A DNA stretch of 63,258 bases, taken from NCBI GenBank assembly GCA_031266015.1, contig JAISBU010000034.1, forward strand, positions 1 through 63,258, written 5' to 3'. Made by a program: the position numbers and the translations under genes. Shown piece after piece: positions 8,172-16,507 of this stretch; within the stretch, counting starts at the first letter, position 1, and every line of letters begins with the position of its first letter. The DNA is from Prevotellaceae bacterium (GTDB lineage Bacteria; Bacteroidota; Bacteroidia; Bacteroidales; UBA932). The notes under the pieces are model-generated. The model had not been told where the DNA came from and ran no database searches. It was given only the letters and a program-made list of their open reading frames with translations.

Positions 8172-9263
8172 ATGAAAGTTGATTTGACTCTTTCTCACAT
8201 TGAGAACCACATGGAGAATCCACGTTGGCCGCTGCTTATTGCAGGCCCGTGCAGCGCAGAGAGCGAGGCGCAAATGTTGGATACCGCACGTCAGTTGAAG
8301 GAAACAAAACGTATAAGCTTCTTCAGAGCCGGAGTTTGGAAACCGCGTACGCGCCCCGGTGCGTTTGAAGGTATGGGCGAAGAAGCATTAAAGTGGTTAA
8401 AGGTGGTTAAGGAAGAAACCGGACTGCATACTGCCTGCGAGGTGGCAACGGCAGAGCATGCGGAGCTGGCGCTAAAATACGGCGTGGATTTATTATGGGT
8501 GGGTGCACGCACCTCAGCAAATCCTTTTTCGGTACAGGATATTGCAGATAGCATCAAAGGAACCAGCGTTGCAGTGCTGGTTAAGAATCCGGTGAATCCT
8601 GATTTGCAGCTATGGATTGGCGCTTTGGAGCGTATCAACCGTGCGGGAATAACCAGCTTGGCAGCCATCCACAGAGGATTTTCCGCTTTTGAAAAGTCGG
8701 CGTTTCGTAATGCTCCCATGTGGAGTATTGCCATTGAGCTAAAGGCTATGTGCCCGGATTTGCCTGTTATTTGCGATCCCAGCCACATTGCCGGAGTGCG
8801 TGAGCTGGTGCCGCTTGTTGCGCAAAAAGCGTTAGATTTGGACGTACACGGGCTTATGGTAGAGGTTCACAACAACCCCTGCATTGCCAAGAGCGACGCT
8901 GCTCAACAGCTGTTGCCAAAGGACTATGCTCAAATGATTTACGACTTGCAGCTGCGCGAAATTGCACCTGTGAAAGCGGAGCTGCGCAGCGAGCTGGATA
9001 CCTACCGTGGTGAAATTGACCAATTGGACGATACCATGATTGAGCGCATGGCTAAGCGTATGGAAATTGCGAAAAAGATTGGCTGCTACAAGAAGGATAA
9101 CAACATTCTGGTATTGCAGCTGAATCGTTGGGAGCAGATCTTAGAGAGACGCGCTAACATGGGAGCCGCTATGGGCCTAAATCCTGAGTTTGTAAAGAAG
9201 ATGATGACGCTCATTCATGAGGAGTCTATCAATTTACAAACCGAAATTATGAACGGAAAGTAG
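8172..9263 (+). CDS. aroF: Bifunctional DAHP synthase / chorismate mutase
   Basis: The 363-residue protein joins two shikimate-pathway activities. Residues 1-255 form a DAHP synthase of the KDO8P-synthase-like type: AGPCSAES (about 24-31), FRAGVWKPRTRPGAFEG, CDPSHIAG and a metal-binding Glu/His region (MVEVHNNP). Residues 270-360 form a type II chorismate mutase (SELDTYRGEIDQLDD, ERMAKRMEIAKKIG). The fusion is known in Bacteroidetes and other phyla and links flux into the pathway with prephenate formation used by the two upstream genes. It ends the operon. A hairpin follows at 9296. Confidence 0.95.
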   Translation: MKVDLTLSHIENHMENPRWPLLIAGPCSAESEAQMLDTARQLKETKRISFFRAGVWKPRTRPGAFEGMGEEALKWLKVVKEETGLHTACEVATAEHAELALKYGVDLLWVGARTSANPFSVQDIADSIKGTSVAVLVKNPVNPDLQLWIGALERINRAGITSLAAIHRGFSAFEKSAFRNAPMWSIAIELKAMCPDLPVICDPSHIAGVRELVPLVAQKALDLDVHGLMVEVHNNPCIAKSDAAQQLLPKDYAQMIYDLQLREIAPVKAELRSELDTYRGEIDQLDDTMIERMAKRMEIAKKIGCYKKDNNILVLQLNRWEQILERRANMGAAMGLNPEFVKKMMTLIHEESINLQTEIMNGK

Positions 9264-9295
9264 CTTTACTGTTTTATTATTGCTAGCAAAGCGAA

Positions 9296-9329
9296 AAGCA
9301 AGCTCATAATTCTAGGCATGAGCTTGCTT
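9296..9329. terminator. Hairpin between convergent aroF and the next gene
   Basis: Arms AAGCAAGCTCAT (9296-9307) and ATGAGCTTGCTT (9318-9329) form a perfect 12-bp stem with a 10-base loop. It lies in the gap between aroF (plus) and the convergent gene ending at 9414 (minus), the right place for a terminator serving both. A long T-run is missing on either side, so the termination role is inferred from position. Confidence 0.5.
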
Positions 9330-9413
9330 CATCGTTCCAGTGACGTTGTTATGGGGTTCCCCACATAACAAGCGCCGCCTGTAAACCTTTGCGGGCGACG
9401 TTGTGCAATGTGC

Positions 9414-10241
9414 CTAACGTTTGAATGATCCGGGCTTCTTTTTGGGAGTGCTACTGGCAGGTTGCTTTTTTGCTTCGCTCTTATCCTCTGCCGGCTTGCT
9501 ATCTTTTGCAAAAACAACGACCGCCTGACTTGCTTGATTTGCCTGACTTGGTTTTTTATAAGCGGTTACGGCAGTGAAATAGCTATTCAACTCTTTCTTA
9601 GAGTAGTATATAAATTCGGGAAAAATAAACGAACCGTTATCCATTATAGTTAACGCCTCAAAGATGCTGTCATCGGCCCATATCGCCAGCTTTGCCTGAG
9701 CGGGCGTAGTAAGGATGTTGTTGGTGTAGGTAGTGCTTACAATTTCGGGTTTTAGCCCGTGGCGATTGCTTATACCCGCCTCCGTGTATTTTTCAAACGT
9801 AGTGTTGAAATCGGATACTTCTACATCCATCACGCTTCGAATCAGAAACAACCTGTAGCTGCTTTCTGTATCGTTGGCTCTGTAAAACAAAAGGCGTACG
9901 GAGGCTATTTTCGGCCAGGCGTTAGATGTTCCGGTAAGCTCATACATCTTGGCAAGCGCCGGATACAAAATCGTGCTATTTCCTGCTGTCGTAATTCCCG
10001 GCTGCAGAATCTTTTTTATGTAATCATAGGAGCATAAGACGCTTACAGAAAGATCTGTGGCTTCTATAACGGTGATATTATCAGGAAGTATATCAAATAT
10101 TTCAACCTCGGTAGAGCCAAGCTTAAGCAGCTCGCTTACACGCTTCACAGGAACAGCCTTACCTCCCGAGCCGTATGATGGCAGGGTTGTGGAAAAGAGA
10201 ACTGCGGAAAAAATAAGGTATACGCTGAGTTTTTTTATCAT
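9414..10241 (-). CDS. Secreted hypothetical protein
   Basis: I do not recognise a family. The likely start is the ATG at 10241, which gives MIKKLSVYLIFSAVLFSTTLPSYG, a good signal peptide; an upstream in-frame ATG at 10307 adds 22 residues that would spoil it. The mature part (about 250 residues) is mixed alpha/beta with no clear motif. The last 40 residues are Lys/Ser/Ala/Pro-rich and basic (KKQPASSTPKKKPGSFKR). It is probably periplasmic or outer-membrane associated. It converges with aroF and follows the phosphatase-family gene on the same strand. Confidence 0.75.
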   Translation of the reverse strand: MIKKLSVYLIFSAVLFSTTLPSYGSGGKAVPVKRVSELLKLGSTEVEIFDILPDNITVIEATDLSVSVLCSYDYIKKILQPGITTAGNSTILYPALAKMYELTGTSNAWPKIASVRLLFYRANDTESSYRLFLIRSVMDVEVSDFNTTFEKYTEAGISNRHGLKPEIVSTTYTNNILTTPAQAKLAIWADDSIFEALTIMDNGSFIFPEFIYYSKKELNSYFTAVTAYKKPSQANQASQAVVVFAKDSKPAEDKSEAKKQPASSTPKKKPGSFKR

Positions 10242-10373
10242 TTTATGAATAAGTCGGATTACTGCCGGCAGCTGTGGGGAGCAACTGCCGACTGATAGCG
10301 ATGACAAATATATGCTGTTTTAGGCAATAGATGCTTAAAATTTGTGTTAAATTTAAGGGCTCAGGTTTTATTT

Positions 10374-11522
10374 CTAAGGAACTTCCCTGTTGATCAGACG
10401 ACATACAAGCGGATAGTGATCCGAGTACTTCAAATTGGGGCAGTAGTAGGCAGTGGCGTAGAATTTTGGGCTGTATAGGATGTAATCTATTCTAAATGAG
10501 GGTATTGCGCTTATATAGGTGGACATAATTCCTCGTCCGGCATCAGTAAAACCATCATTTAGCGGTATTTGCCGCATGGTGCGGTAGCTGTACGATAGAG
10601 GAGTATCGTTGAAATCGCCGCAGACGATAACCGGGTAGCGGGATTGCTTGATGTGCTCTACTACGGCATCTACCTGCTTGGCGCGCTTTATAAAAGCGTC
10701 CTTCAGCTTAAACGAAGCTCGTCGTAAAAATTTTGGAGAGGCATTTTGTGATGCGGCTCCCTGCAGCAATTCTTTTTCATAATCGCCAAATCGTACCGAT
10801 TGCAGGTGTACGTTATATACACGAACGGTGTCGGAGCCTTGTGCAATGTCGGTAAAAATGGCGGCGTTGGTGGTGTTGGCAAACGTAATGTAGCCCTGAC
10901 TTACAATAGGATGCTTGCTGTAGGTGGCAATGCCGAATTTTTGATTTCCCTTCACCACGTTGTAGTGAATGTAGCGGTTCGGCAAATTCGTCAGCGCCTT
11001 GTTGATTGCCGCTTCATTGTACCTTCCCTCGTCAAAAACAAAAAATTCCTGCAGGCAGGCAACGTCCAGCTCCTCATGAGCGATGTAATCTGCAACTTCA
11101 TTAAAAATAATCTGGCTACTCGGACGATACTTAAGCCCGAAAAGATTTACGTTGTAGCTCAGCAGCCTCAGCTTCTTCTCTCCCTGTATGGAAGCGCTGC
11201 GAGATGGGCGAATGATGGTTTTGAACAGGCCGCATCCGCAAGCCAACATTACGGCCGATATGAGAAAATACCAGCGATGCCGCAACAGCCAAAATACCAC
11301 AAAGGCAACGTTGAGGACAACAAAGGCAAAAAAAGCGAGACCGAAAAACGGAAGTATCCAAACCTTTTGCGGATTTACGCTGCCCGATATGTAGGACAGC
11401 GCAAGCCCTCCTGCCACTATGGCATTAATGAGGAGAAGTACTGTATTTAAAAACTTTTTCAAGATGATTTGTCTACCGTTTCTGTTGCTGCAAAAAATCT
11501 TTTTCTTTTTTGCTAAGGCCAT
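10374..11522 (-). CDS. Endonuclease/exonuclease/phosphatase-family membrane protein
   Basis: Three hydrophobic segments (about 23-45, 55-80, 85-105) precede an EEP-fold domain: LLSYNVNLFG, CLQEFF (metal-binding Glu), VCGDFNDTP (about 292-300) and the C-terminal SDHYPL catalytic His. The family hydrolyses phosphodiesters in nucleic acids, lipids or sugars; the substrate here is unknown. In Bacteroidales this gene commonly sits beside mutL and rhomboid genes, as it does here. The ATG at 11522 overlaps the preceding gene by 50 bases and its first 20 residues look like out-of-frame translation, so a TTG at 11462 may be the true start. Confidence 0.88.
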   Translation of the reverse strand: MALAKKKKIFCSNRNGRQIILKKFLNTVLLLINAIVAGGLALSYISGSVNPQKVWILPFFGLAFFAFVVLNVAFVVFWLLRHRWYFLISAVMLACGCGLFKTIIRPSRSASIQGEKKLRLLSYNVNLFGLKYRPSSQIIFNEVADYIAHEELDVACLQEFFVFDEGRYNEAAINKALTNLPNRYIHYNVVKGNQKFGIATYSKHPIVSQGYITFANTTNAAIFTDIAQGSDTVRVYNVHLQSVRFGDYEKELLQGAASQNASPKFLRRASFKLKDAFIKRAKQVDAVVEHIKQSRYPVIVCGDFNDTPLSYSYRTMRQIPLNDGFTDAGRGIMSTYISAIPSFRIDYILYSPKFYATAYYCPNLKYSDHYPLVCRLINREVP

Positions 11523-11691
11523 CCATGCCGTGCTTTGAAATTTTATCCAATAACCTGTCTATTGCTTGCTGCAGCTCCTGCTTTTTTATGTTGTGTGCAA
11601 TCTCAACATGCCCATGCGTGTCCGACATCTCAATGCTTGCGCTACTCTTATTTTTTTGCAGCAGCGACTTTATAAAACTTCGTAAACCCAT
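11473..11691 (-). CDS. Small protein resembling a rhomboid C-terminal tail
   Basis: This 72-residue protein is hydrophilic and helical: a basic N-terminus (GLRSFIKSLLQKNKS), then HVEIAHNIKKQELQQAIDRL and DGLSKKEKDFLQQQKR. It looks like the cytosolic tail found at the end of the second rhomboid protease in many Bacteroidales mutL loci (DUF6576-like, from memory). Here no protease domain is attached; the 108 bases upstream are non-coding. It may be a remnant of a lost second rhomboid or a free-standing small protein. It overlaps the next gene by up to 50 bases. Confidence 0.6.
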   Translation of the reverse strand: MGLRSFIKSLLQKNKSSASIEMSDTHGHVEIAHNIKKQELQQAIDRLLDKISKHGMDGLSKKEKDFLQQQKR

Positions 11692-11799
11692 TTGTCAAGT
11701 GCCAATTACCGTGCATCGTTATGCTGAATCTGTCCGAAATACGTAGCGTAAATGCTCAATCATGAACTTTCACCTTTCCATTTTCAACTTTCAACTACT

Positions 11800-12621
11800 T
11801 TAGTAAAGCGAATTACCTTTTCTACGCCAGTATACCAGCAGCAAGTATCCGAACAGCATACCGCCCACGTGTGCAAAATGTGCAATGTTGCTACCCGGCT
11901 GTGATACGCCCAGGAATAGCTCCAGCGCAATACAGAACATCACCATGTACTTTGCTTTGACAGGTATGGGAGGAAAGAGTAGCATGAGCCGAGTGTTTGG
12001 GAATAGCATCCCGAAAGCCAACAGTACCCCGTACACTGCTCCGGAAGCGCCTACGGTGGGGGTATTCATCATGCGTTGCGTAAAGCTGTGTATAAGCTTT
12101 TCCGCTTCGTTAGTAAATATTTGATTTTCAGGATTTTCACTCCAATCAGTTAAGAAGTTATCCAACCCGGTAGGGTTAATGAAGCTGCTGAAATGCTTGG
12201 TGCAAAAAGCAGAAAAAGTATCGGGGCTAAGCGTGTTGAGCGTGGCAGCGGCGGCATGTTCTACCTGTGAAATCTCTACCCAATTTACAAACGTATGGAG
12301 TAGAGCCGCACCGATTCCCGTTACAAAGTAGTAGATGAGAAAGCGCTTTGTTCCCCAAATTCTTTCGAGCACAACACCAAACATGAACAGCATCCACATG
12401 TTGAAAAACAGGTGCATGATATTGCCATGCATGAACAGGTGAGTAATAAATTGATACGGGTAAAAATGTGATGACTTGAAGTAGTACAAGCCGAGGTACT
12501 GTACGAGATTAATCCCTACGCGCTCCAGCACCGTGGTAAGCAGCAGCATTATTGCGTTTATGATAATAATGTTTTTTACCGCGGGCGGTATGCTTATATT
12601 GCCAAGGTTAAAATTTGCCAT
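11800..12621 (-). CDS. Rhomboid-family intramembrane serine protease
   Basis: The 273-residue polytopic protein cleaves transmembrane substrates. The catalytic Ser lies in VGASGAVYG (about 192-200) and the catalytic His in AHFAHVGGMLFGY (about 246-258); the HLFMHGNIMHLFFNMW segment (about 61-76) is the family's conserved second helix with the oxyanion Asn. About 60 residues between helices 3 and 4 form an extra loop (about 115-180). It lies between mutL and the EEP gene, the usual Bacteroidales arrangement. Short TTGAAA-rich repeats flank the gene on both sides (about 11764-11796 and 12634-12669). Confidence 0.93.
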   Translation of the reverse strand: MANFNLGNISIPPAVKNIIIINAIMLLLTTVLERVGINLVQYLGLYYFKSSHFYPYQFITHLFMHGNIMHLFFNMWMLFMFGVVLERIWGTKRFLIYYFVTGIGAALLHTFVNWVEISQVEHAAAATLNTLSPDTFSAFCTKHFSSFINPTGLDNFLTDWSENPENQIFTNEAEKLIHSFTQRMMNTPTVGASGAVYGVLLAFGMLFPNTRLMLLFPPIPVKAKYMVMFCIALELFLGVSQPGSNIAHFAHVGGMLFGYLLLVYWRRKGNSLY

Positions 12622-12726
12622 TTACTCTTTTTGTTGAAAATTGAAAAATTGAGGATTGAAAGTTGAAAGTGAGTTTCCCCAATTTAAAATTCTTGTCTTT
12701 CTGTCCTTATTCTTTCTATCATTTGT

Positions 12727-14601
12727 CTATTTCAAAAATTTCTTGTCAATCTCCTCCGTGCTGATAATGGTCATGGTTGGTTTACCATTGGGACAAATAT
12801 CCGGAGAGGTACAGGCCAGCAGCTGAGCTACCAGCGTTTTCATTTCGGTTTCGCCAAGCGCTTTTCCTGCCGGTATTGCCATGCTGCTTGCCATAGATGC
12901 AGCCAGTATATGCCTGTGATTTTCGGACAGCTCCTTCTCATCGGCCTTCAGCTGCTCAATCAATTCCAACACCAGCTCTTTCGGATTTTTATCCAGGGTA
13001 AAAGCAGGTATTCCTTGCACTACCACCGTCTGATTTCCGAAATCGCGAACATCCAGTCCCATTTGATTCAGCTCGTCTGCAAGGCTCATGATTAGGGTGT
13101 AATCGGCCGTGCTCAGCTCTATGGTTTGCGGAAATAACTCCTGCTGTGCTACGCCTTCGGTTTGCATGCTTTGTAGCAGCTCCTCGTACAGCATACGCTT
13201 GTGGGCACGTACTTGGTCTACTACCATAAGCCCCAATTTTGCAGGAGTAAGAATATACTTACCCTTCAGCTGTATAAAAGTGCCGGAGGTGGTAGCGGTG
13301 GCTGGTTGTACCAGCGAAAGCTGCTGCTGTTCCGCTTCATCGTGCTGCAGGTTGAGCTTAGATGGAATAATAATCTCATCGCCACCCTGATGAAACGGAT
13401 GCGCCTCATCCATAGGAATAGCCGAGTATACATCCCTGTAGCCGGACGTTGAGCTGCCTCCGCTTTTTTTGCCGAATGAAAGGTTTGGCTTAAATGGATT
13501 GTATGTCGGGTCAATATCAATTTGCGGAACGCGAACCGCCGTACCGGGACGCAGGGCAGGAATGTTAATAACCTCGGCTCCTTCAAAATCAATAGTTGGC
13601 GCCAACGCATACTTACCCAACGATTCGCGTACCGCAGCGTTTACTATTTGCCAAATAACCTGTTCGTCCTCAAACTTTATCTCAATTTTGGCAGGATGAA
13701 TATTTACGTCAATTCTTGACGGATCAACATCCAGGTAAACAAAGTATGAGGGGTAATTTCCTTGTGGTATCAGCTGTTCGTAGGCTCGCAGTATTGCGCT
13801 GCGGAAGTAGGGGCTTTGAAAGTAGCGGTTATTTACAAACAGAAGCTGCTTGTCCTGGTCTTTAGCAGCCAGCTCGGGCACGCTTATAAACCCGTGAAGG
13901 TTAATTACATGCGTTTTTGTTTCAACATCAATAAGGCCTTTTTTTATAGCCTTGTTGGCGCCGAACATGGCTACTATCCGCTGCTTAAGTCCTGATGCCG
14001 CCAGCTCAAATTCTTTTTTCCCATTGTGCCAAAAAGTAAGCCCTACCTCAGGATGACACAATGCTACCCGACGCAGCTCAGCTTCAATATGGCGCAGCTC
14101 AACCGCATCGGTCTTTAAGAACTTGCGACGTGCGGGAACGTTGTAAAATAAGTTTTTTACAGCAATGGATGTTCCCTGCGGACAGGCTGTAGCTTCTTGT
14201 TTTTCAACGATAGATCCGCGAATAAGCAGGTGAGTACCTGCCTCGTTGTCTGCCGTGCGGGTTTTTACCTCAACTTCTGCAATGGAAACGATAGATGCGA
14301 GCGCCTCTCCTCTAAATCCGAAAGTGTTGAGGGCCAGAAGATCTGCGGCGCTACGTATTTTGGATGTTGCATGGCGTTCAAAGGCAAGACGGGCGTCAAC
14401 TTCGCTCATACCACTACCGTTGTCGACTACTTGAATAAGCGTTTTTCCCGCCTCCTTTGCAATAACGGTAGCTACCGTCGCTCCTGCGTCTATTGCATTC
14501 TCTACCAACTCTTTCACAACCGAAGCAGGGCGTTGTATCACCTCGCCTGCCGCTATTTGATTGGCCACGCTGTCAGGGAGTACCTGTATGATATTCTTCA
14601 T
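12727..14601 (-). CDS. mutL: DNA mismatch repair protein MutL
   Basis: This 624-residue ATPase couples MutS mismatch recognition to strand removal. The N-terminal GHKL ATPase shows NAIDAGAT (about 36-43), DNGSGM, ATSKI and GFRGEALASI. The C-terminal dimerisation domain (about 440-620) ends with CPNGKPTM. The metal-dependent endonuclease motif DQHAxxExxxxE is not intact: the matching site reads DQVRAHKRMLYE, with Lys where the first Glu should be, so nicking activity is doubtful. The start overlaps the stop of the upstream gene by one base (TAATG), so the two are translationally coupled. Confidence 0.95.
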   Translation of the reverse strand: MKNIIQVLPDSVANQIAAGEVIQRPASVVKELVENAIDAGATVATVIAKEAGKTLIQVVDNGSGMSEVDARLAFERHATSKIRSAADLLALNTFGFRGEALASIVSIAEVEVKTRTADNEAGTHLLIRGSIVEKQEATACPQGTSIAVKNLFYNVPARRKFLKTDAVELRHIEAELRRVALCHPEVGLTFWHNGKKEFELAASGLKQRIVAMFGANKAIKKGLIDVETKTHVINLHGFISVPELAAKDQDKQLLFVNNRYFQSPYFRSAILRAYEQLIPQGNYPSYFVYLDVDPSRIDVNIHPAKIEIKFEDEQVIWQIVNAAVRESLGKYALAPTIDFEGAEVINIPALRPGTAVRVPQIDIDPTYNPFKPNLSFGKKSGGSSTSGYRDVYSAIPMDEAHPFHQGGDEIIIPSKLNLQHDEAEQQQLSLVQPATATTSGTFIQLKGKYILTPAKLGLMVVDQVRAHKRMLYEELLQSMQTEGVAQQELFPQTIELSTADYTLIMSLADELNQMGLDVRDFGNQTVVVQGIPAFTLDKNPKELVLELIEQLKADEKELSENHRHILAASMASSMAIPAGKALGETEMKTLVAQLLACTSPDICPNGKPTMTIISTEEIDKKFLK

Positions 14602-14957
14602 TAGTCTATTTCAATAAGCTGTCGTTCGCGTGGCTCCATATGCTGCTGTTGGTAGCGTGAAATGGTAGCCGTAAGCAGCTGAAAAACGAAGTACAATGCA
14701 ATGGCTATCAATATTATGGAAATAATCTTGATGTAACCCGCTGCCCTAGCGCTGGATGCCAGCCCGAAAATGTTTACTCGTTTTTTGCTGCGCGCTGCCT
14801 GAAATGAGCCGCGTATGCTGCTACCCGGAACATGCTCAACCATGCCCAACTCCTCCTTTATACGCTGTACGCGTTGCTCAAATTCCTCCTTCTGCTGGTC
14901 GTACACGCGAGGTTTGAAGTGAAACCCCTTAGGTTTTTCCTGTTTAAAAAAAGCCAT
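14601..14957 (-). CDS. Small single-span membrane protein upstream of mutL
   Basis: The 118-residue protein has a charged N-terminal part (QQKEEFEQRVQRIKEELG, about 21-38), one transmembrane segment (IKIISIILIAIALYFVFQLL, about 76-95) and a short charged tail. The topology suggests a cytoplasmic N-terminus. Its stop overlaps the mutL start by one base. Proteins of this shape are found ahead of mutL in Bacteroidales, but I know no function. Confidence 0.75.
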   Translation of the reverse strand: MAFFKQEKPKGFHFKPRVYDQQKEEFEQRVQRIKEELGMVEHVPGSSIRGSFQAARSKKRVNIFGLASSARAAGYIKIISIILIAIALYFVFQLLTATISRYQQQHMEPRERQLIEID

Positions 14958-14988
14958 TTGTTTAAATTTTAAATTTCAGATTTCTTAA

Positions 14989-15489
14989 CTACCTGTTGCT
15001 TACCCTGTACTGATTTGTGTAGCCGGAGTAGGGGGTTACGTTGTAGCGACGAAGCTCTATTCTTTTTTGGCTGTGACGCCCATCTATAAGGCTGTATACA
15101 GATTTACAGCGAGAGCATATGCCTTGCGCGCTGTTGCCGGTTTTGTTGATTTCCACCTTAGCCGATCTCGAGCTTATGCAGATTGAATCATTCGGACAAG
15201 TGGCGTCATACGCAAATATCTCATTATCATATACATACCTGAAAACAATAATGCCATGATTGTTGTAACCGCAGGTTCCGTTGGTACTTCCGCAGCCGTT
15301 GTTTTTAACCACGGCTGCTAGCAAACTTTGCAGCGCCATGAACTCTTTGCTGGCCAGGTTTACGTCAAAGCTGAACGGTTCAACGGCAGGTACGGGGCAT
15401 TGGTAGGATTTTTCGCAAGATGAAGTTACGAACATAAATCCTAAGAACGCCAATGAAAGTGCCGCAATTATATTCAAAAATCTCATCAT
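14989..15489 (-). CDS. Rieske-like lipoprotein lacking the His ligands
   Basis: The 166-residue protein has a lipoprotein signal (FVTSSC, Cys near residue 25). The core has two segments placed like the ligand loops of Rieske proteins: FAYDATCPND and GICSRCKSVYSLIDG. The cysteines are present but the histidines of the C-x-H and C-x-x-H motifs are not, so a [2Fe-2S] cluster of Rieske type is unlikely; the fold assignment is from memory of similar Bacteroidales proteins beside mutL. It is the first gene of the leftward cluster leading to mutL. A TAnnTTTG box (15494-15501, minus) lies only 5 bases before the start. Confidence 0.65.
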   Translation of the reverse strand: MMRFLNIIAALSLAFLGFMFVTSSCEKSYQCPVPAVEPFSFDVNLASKEFMALQSLLAAVVKNNGCGSTNGTCGYNNHGIIVFRYVYDNEIFAYDATCPNDSICISSRSAKVEINKTGNSAQGICSRCKSVYSLIDGRHSQKRIELRRYNVTPYSGYTNQYRVSNR

Positions 15490-15535
15490 TATACAAAAAT
15501 ACGCATTTTTAGGCTGTTATTTACAGTTTGTTTAC

Positions 15536-15543
15536 TACTTTTG
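15536..15543 (+). promoter_or_regulatory. -7 box for the lipoprotein gene at 15589
   Basis: TACTTTTG fits TAnnTTTG, 45 bases before the start codon. No TTTG is found at the expected -33 distance. It shares the short divergent gap with the leftward lipoprotein gene. Confidence 0.45.
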
Positions 15544-15588
15544 TAGGTGCATTGTAGAAATTTTTAGCCACCTTATTAAGTTAACAAC

Positions 15589-16383
15589 ATGAAAAAGAGC
15601 ATTTTACTATTTTGTGCCGCAGCCTTGCTTGTAGTAACAGCCGGATGTGGCGGTCGTCAGAAAAAAGCACCTTCCACAGCCAGCGCTACTGCTCAACAGA
15701 CTATAAATTACCCTATACCAACAGCTTACGAGGTTACCAGCCTGATCAATCGCTCAGGGGCCGCTTTCGTTATTGGTATCGCCAATCCTGTAAGCAGGTA
15801 TGACTCATACCTGACCGAAAGCAAAAAAGCTTTTGCCCTTGGCGTATATGGTGCAGACCTTGCCTACGTGAGCACCTACAACATGAAGCAGGAAACGCTT
15901 GACTACATGAAAGTGGTGCGTAGTGCCGTTGAAGATTTGGAGGTATCTACCAACTTTAACGTGGCATTGGCCAAAAAGATTGAGGACAACATCGATAATA
16001 AAGACTCTTTGATAATGATCATTTCGGAGTCTTTTCGCGATACCTACTCGTTCTTTATGAATAGTGGCAAAGATGATATGTCGCTTTTCGTGTTGGCCGG
16101 CACATGGGTTGAGGGCCTGTATATTACTTCTCAGGTGGCCATTACAAGCGTTCGCAATGAAGATATGCTGCAGGTAGTTGCCAACCAGAAGGAATCTTTG
16201 GATACTCTTTTGGGGCTAATTGAAGTTAGGGCTTCTAAAAATGCAGAGCTGGCGCAATTGTTAACAGACTTGGCTCCCATCCGCAGAGAATACGATGATA
16301 TTACCAAAGGGAAGGTTTCAACCGATGAGGCCGATCAGATTTTCAGCGTGATAGAAAAGATTCGTGACGCTGCCGTAAAATAA
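15589..16383 (+). CDS. Conserved Bacteroidetes lipoprotein, function unknown
   Basis: The 264-residue protein starts with a lipoprotein signal (LLVVTAGC, Cys20) and a low-complexity Ala/Ser/Thr linker. The rest is almost all helical, with an N-terminal YPIPTAYEVTSLINRSGAAF segment and a long amphipathic middle part. I recognise it as a type seen in Bacteroidetes but know no function. The gene is alone: its own promoter box upstream and a strong intrinsic terminator at 16425 downstream. Confidence 0.75.
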   Translation: MKKSILLFCAAALLVVTAGCGGRQKKAPSTASATAQQTINYPIPTAYEVTSLINRSGAAFVIGIANPVSRYDSYLTESKKAFALGVYGADLAYVSTYNMKQETLDYMKVVRSAVEDLEVSTNFNVALAKKIEDNIDNKDSLIMIISESFRDTYSFFMNSGKDDMSLFVLAGTWVEGLYITSQVAITSVRNEDMLQVVANQKESLDTLLGLIEVRASKNAELAQLLTDLAPIRREYDDITKGKVSTDEADQIFSVIEKIRDAAVK

Positions 16384-16424
16384 AAGATCATATGTAACCG
16401 TTATACGTGTGAGCACGTAGAGGT

Positions 16425-16463
16425 GTGTCGGCTTGCAAAGTAGCAAGCCGACACTTTATTTTC
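16425..16463 (+). terminator. Intrinsic terminator
   Basis: Arms GTGTCGGCTTGC (16425-16436) and GCAAGCCGACAC (16443-16454) form a perfect 12-bp stem with loop AAAGTA, followed by TTTATTTTC. It ends the transcript of the lipoprotein gene at 15589. Confidence 0.9.
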
Positions 16464-16507
16464 TTGCTGTAGCGGGTACAGCTCGCTTTGGCGCTATTAG
16501 TTGGGCT

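Noticed and set aside
11692-11799. Second copy of the palindromic intergenic repeat seen at 8049
   Set aside because: Only short pieces (CGTTATGCTGAATC, CGTAGCG) are similar; too little to call a repeat copy.
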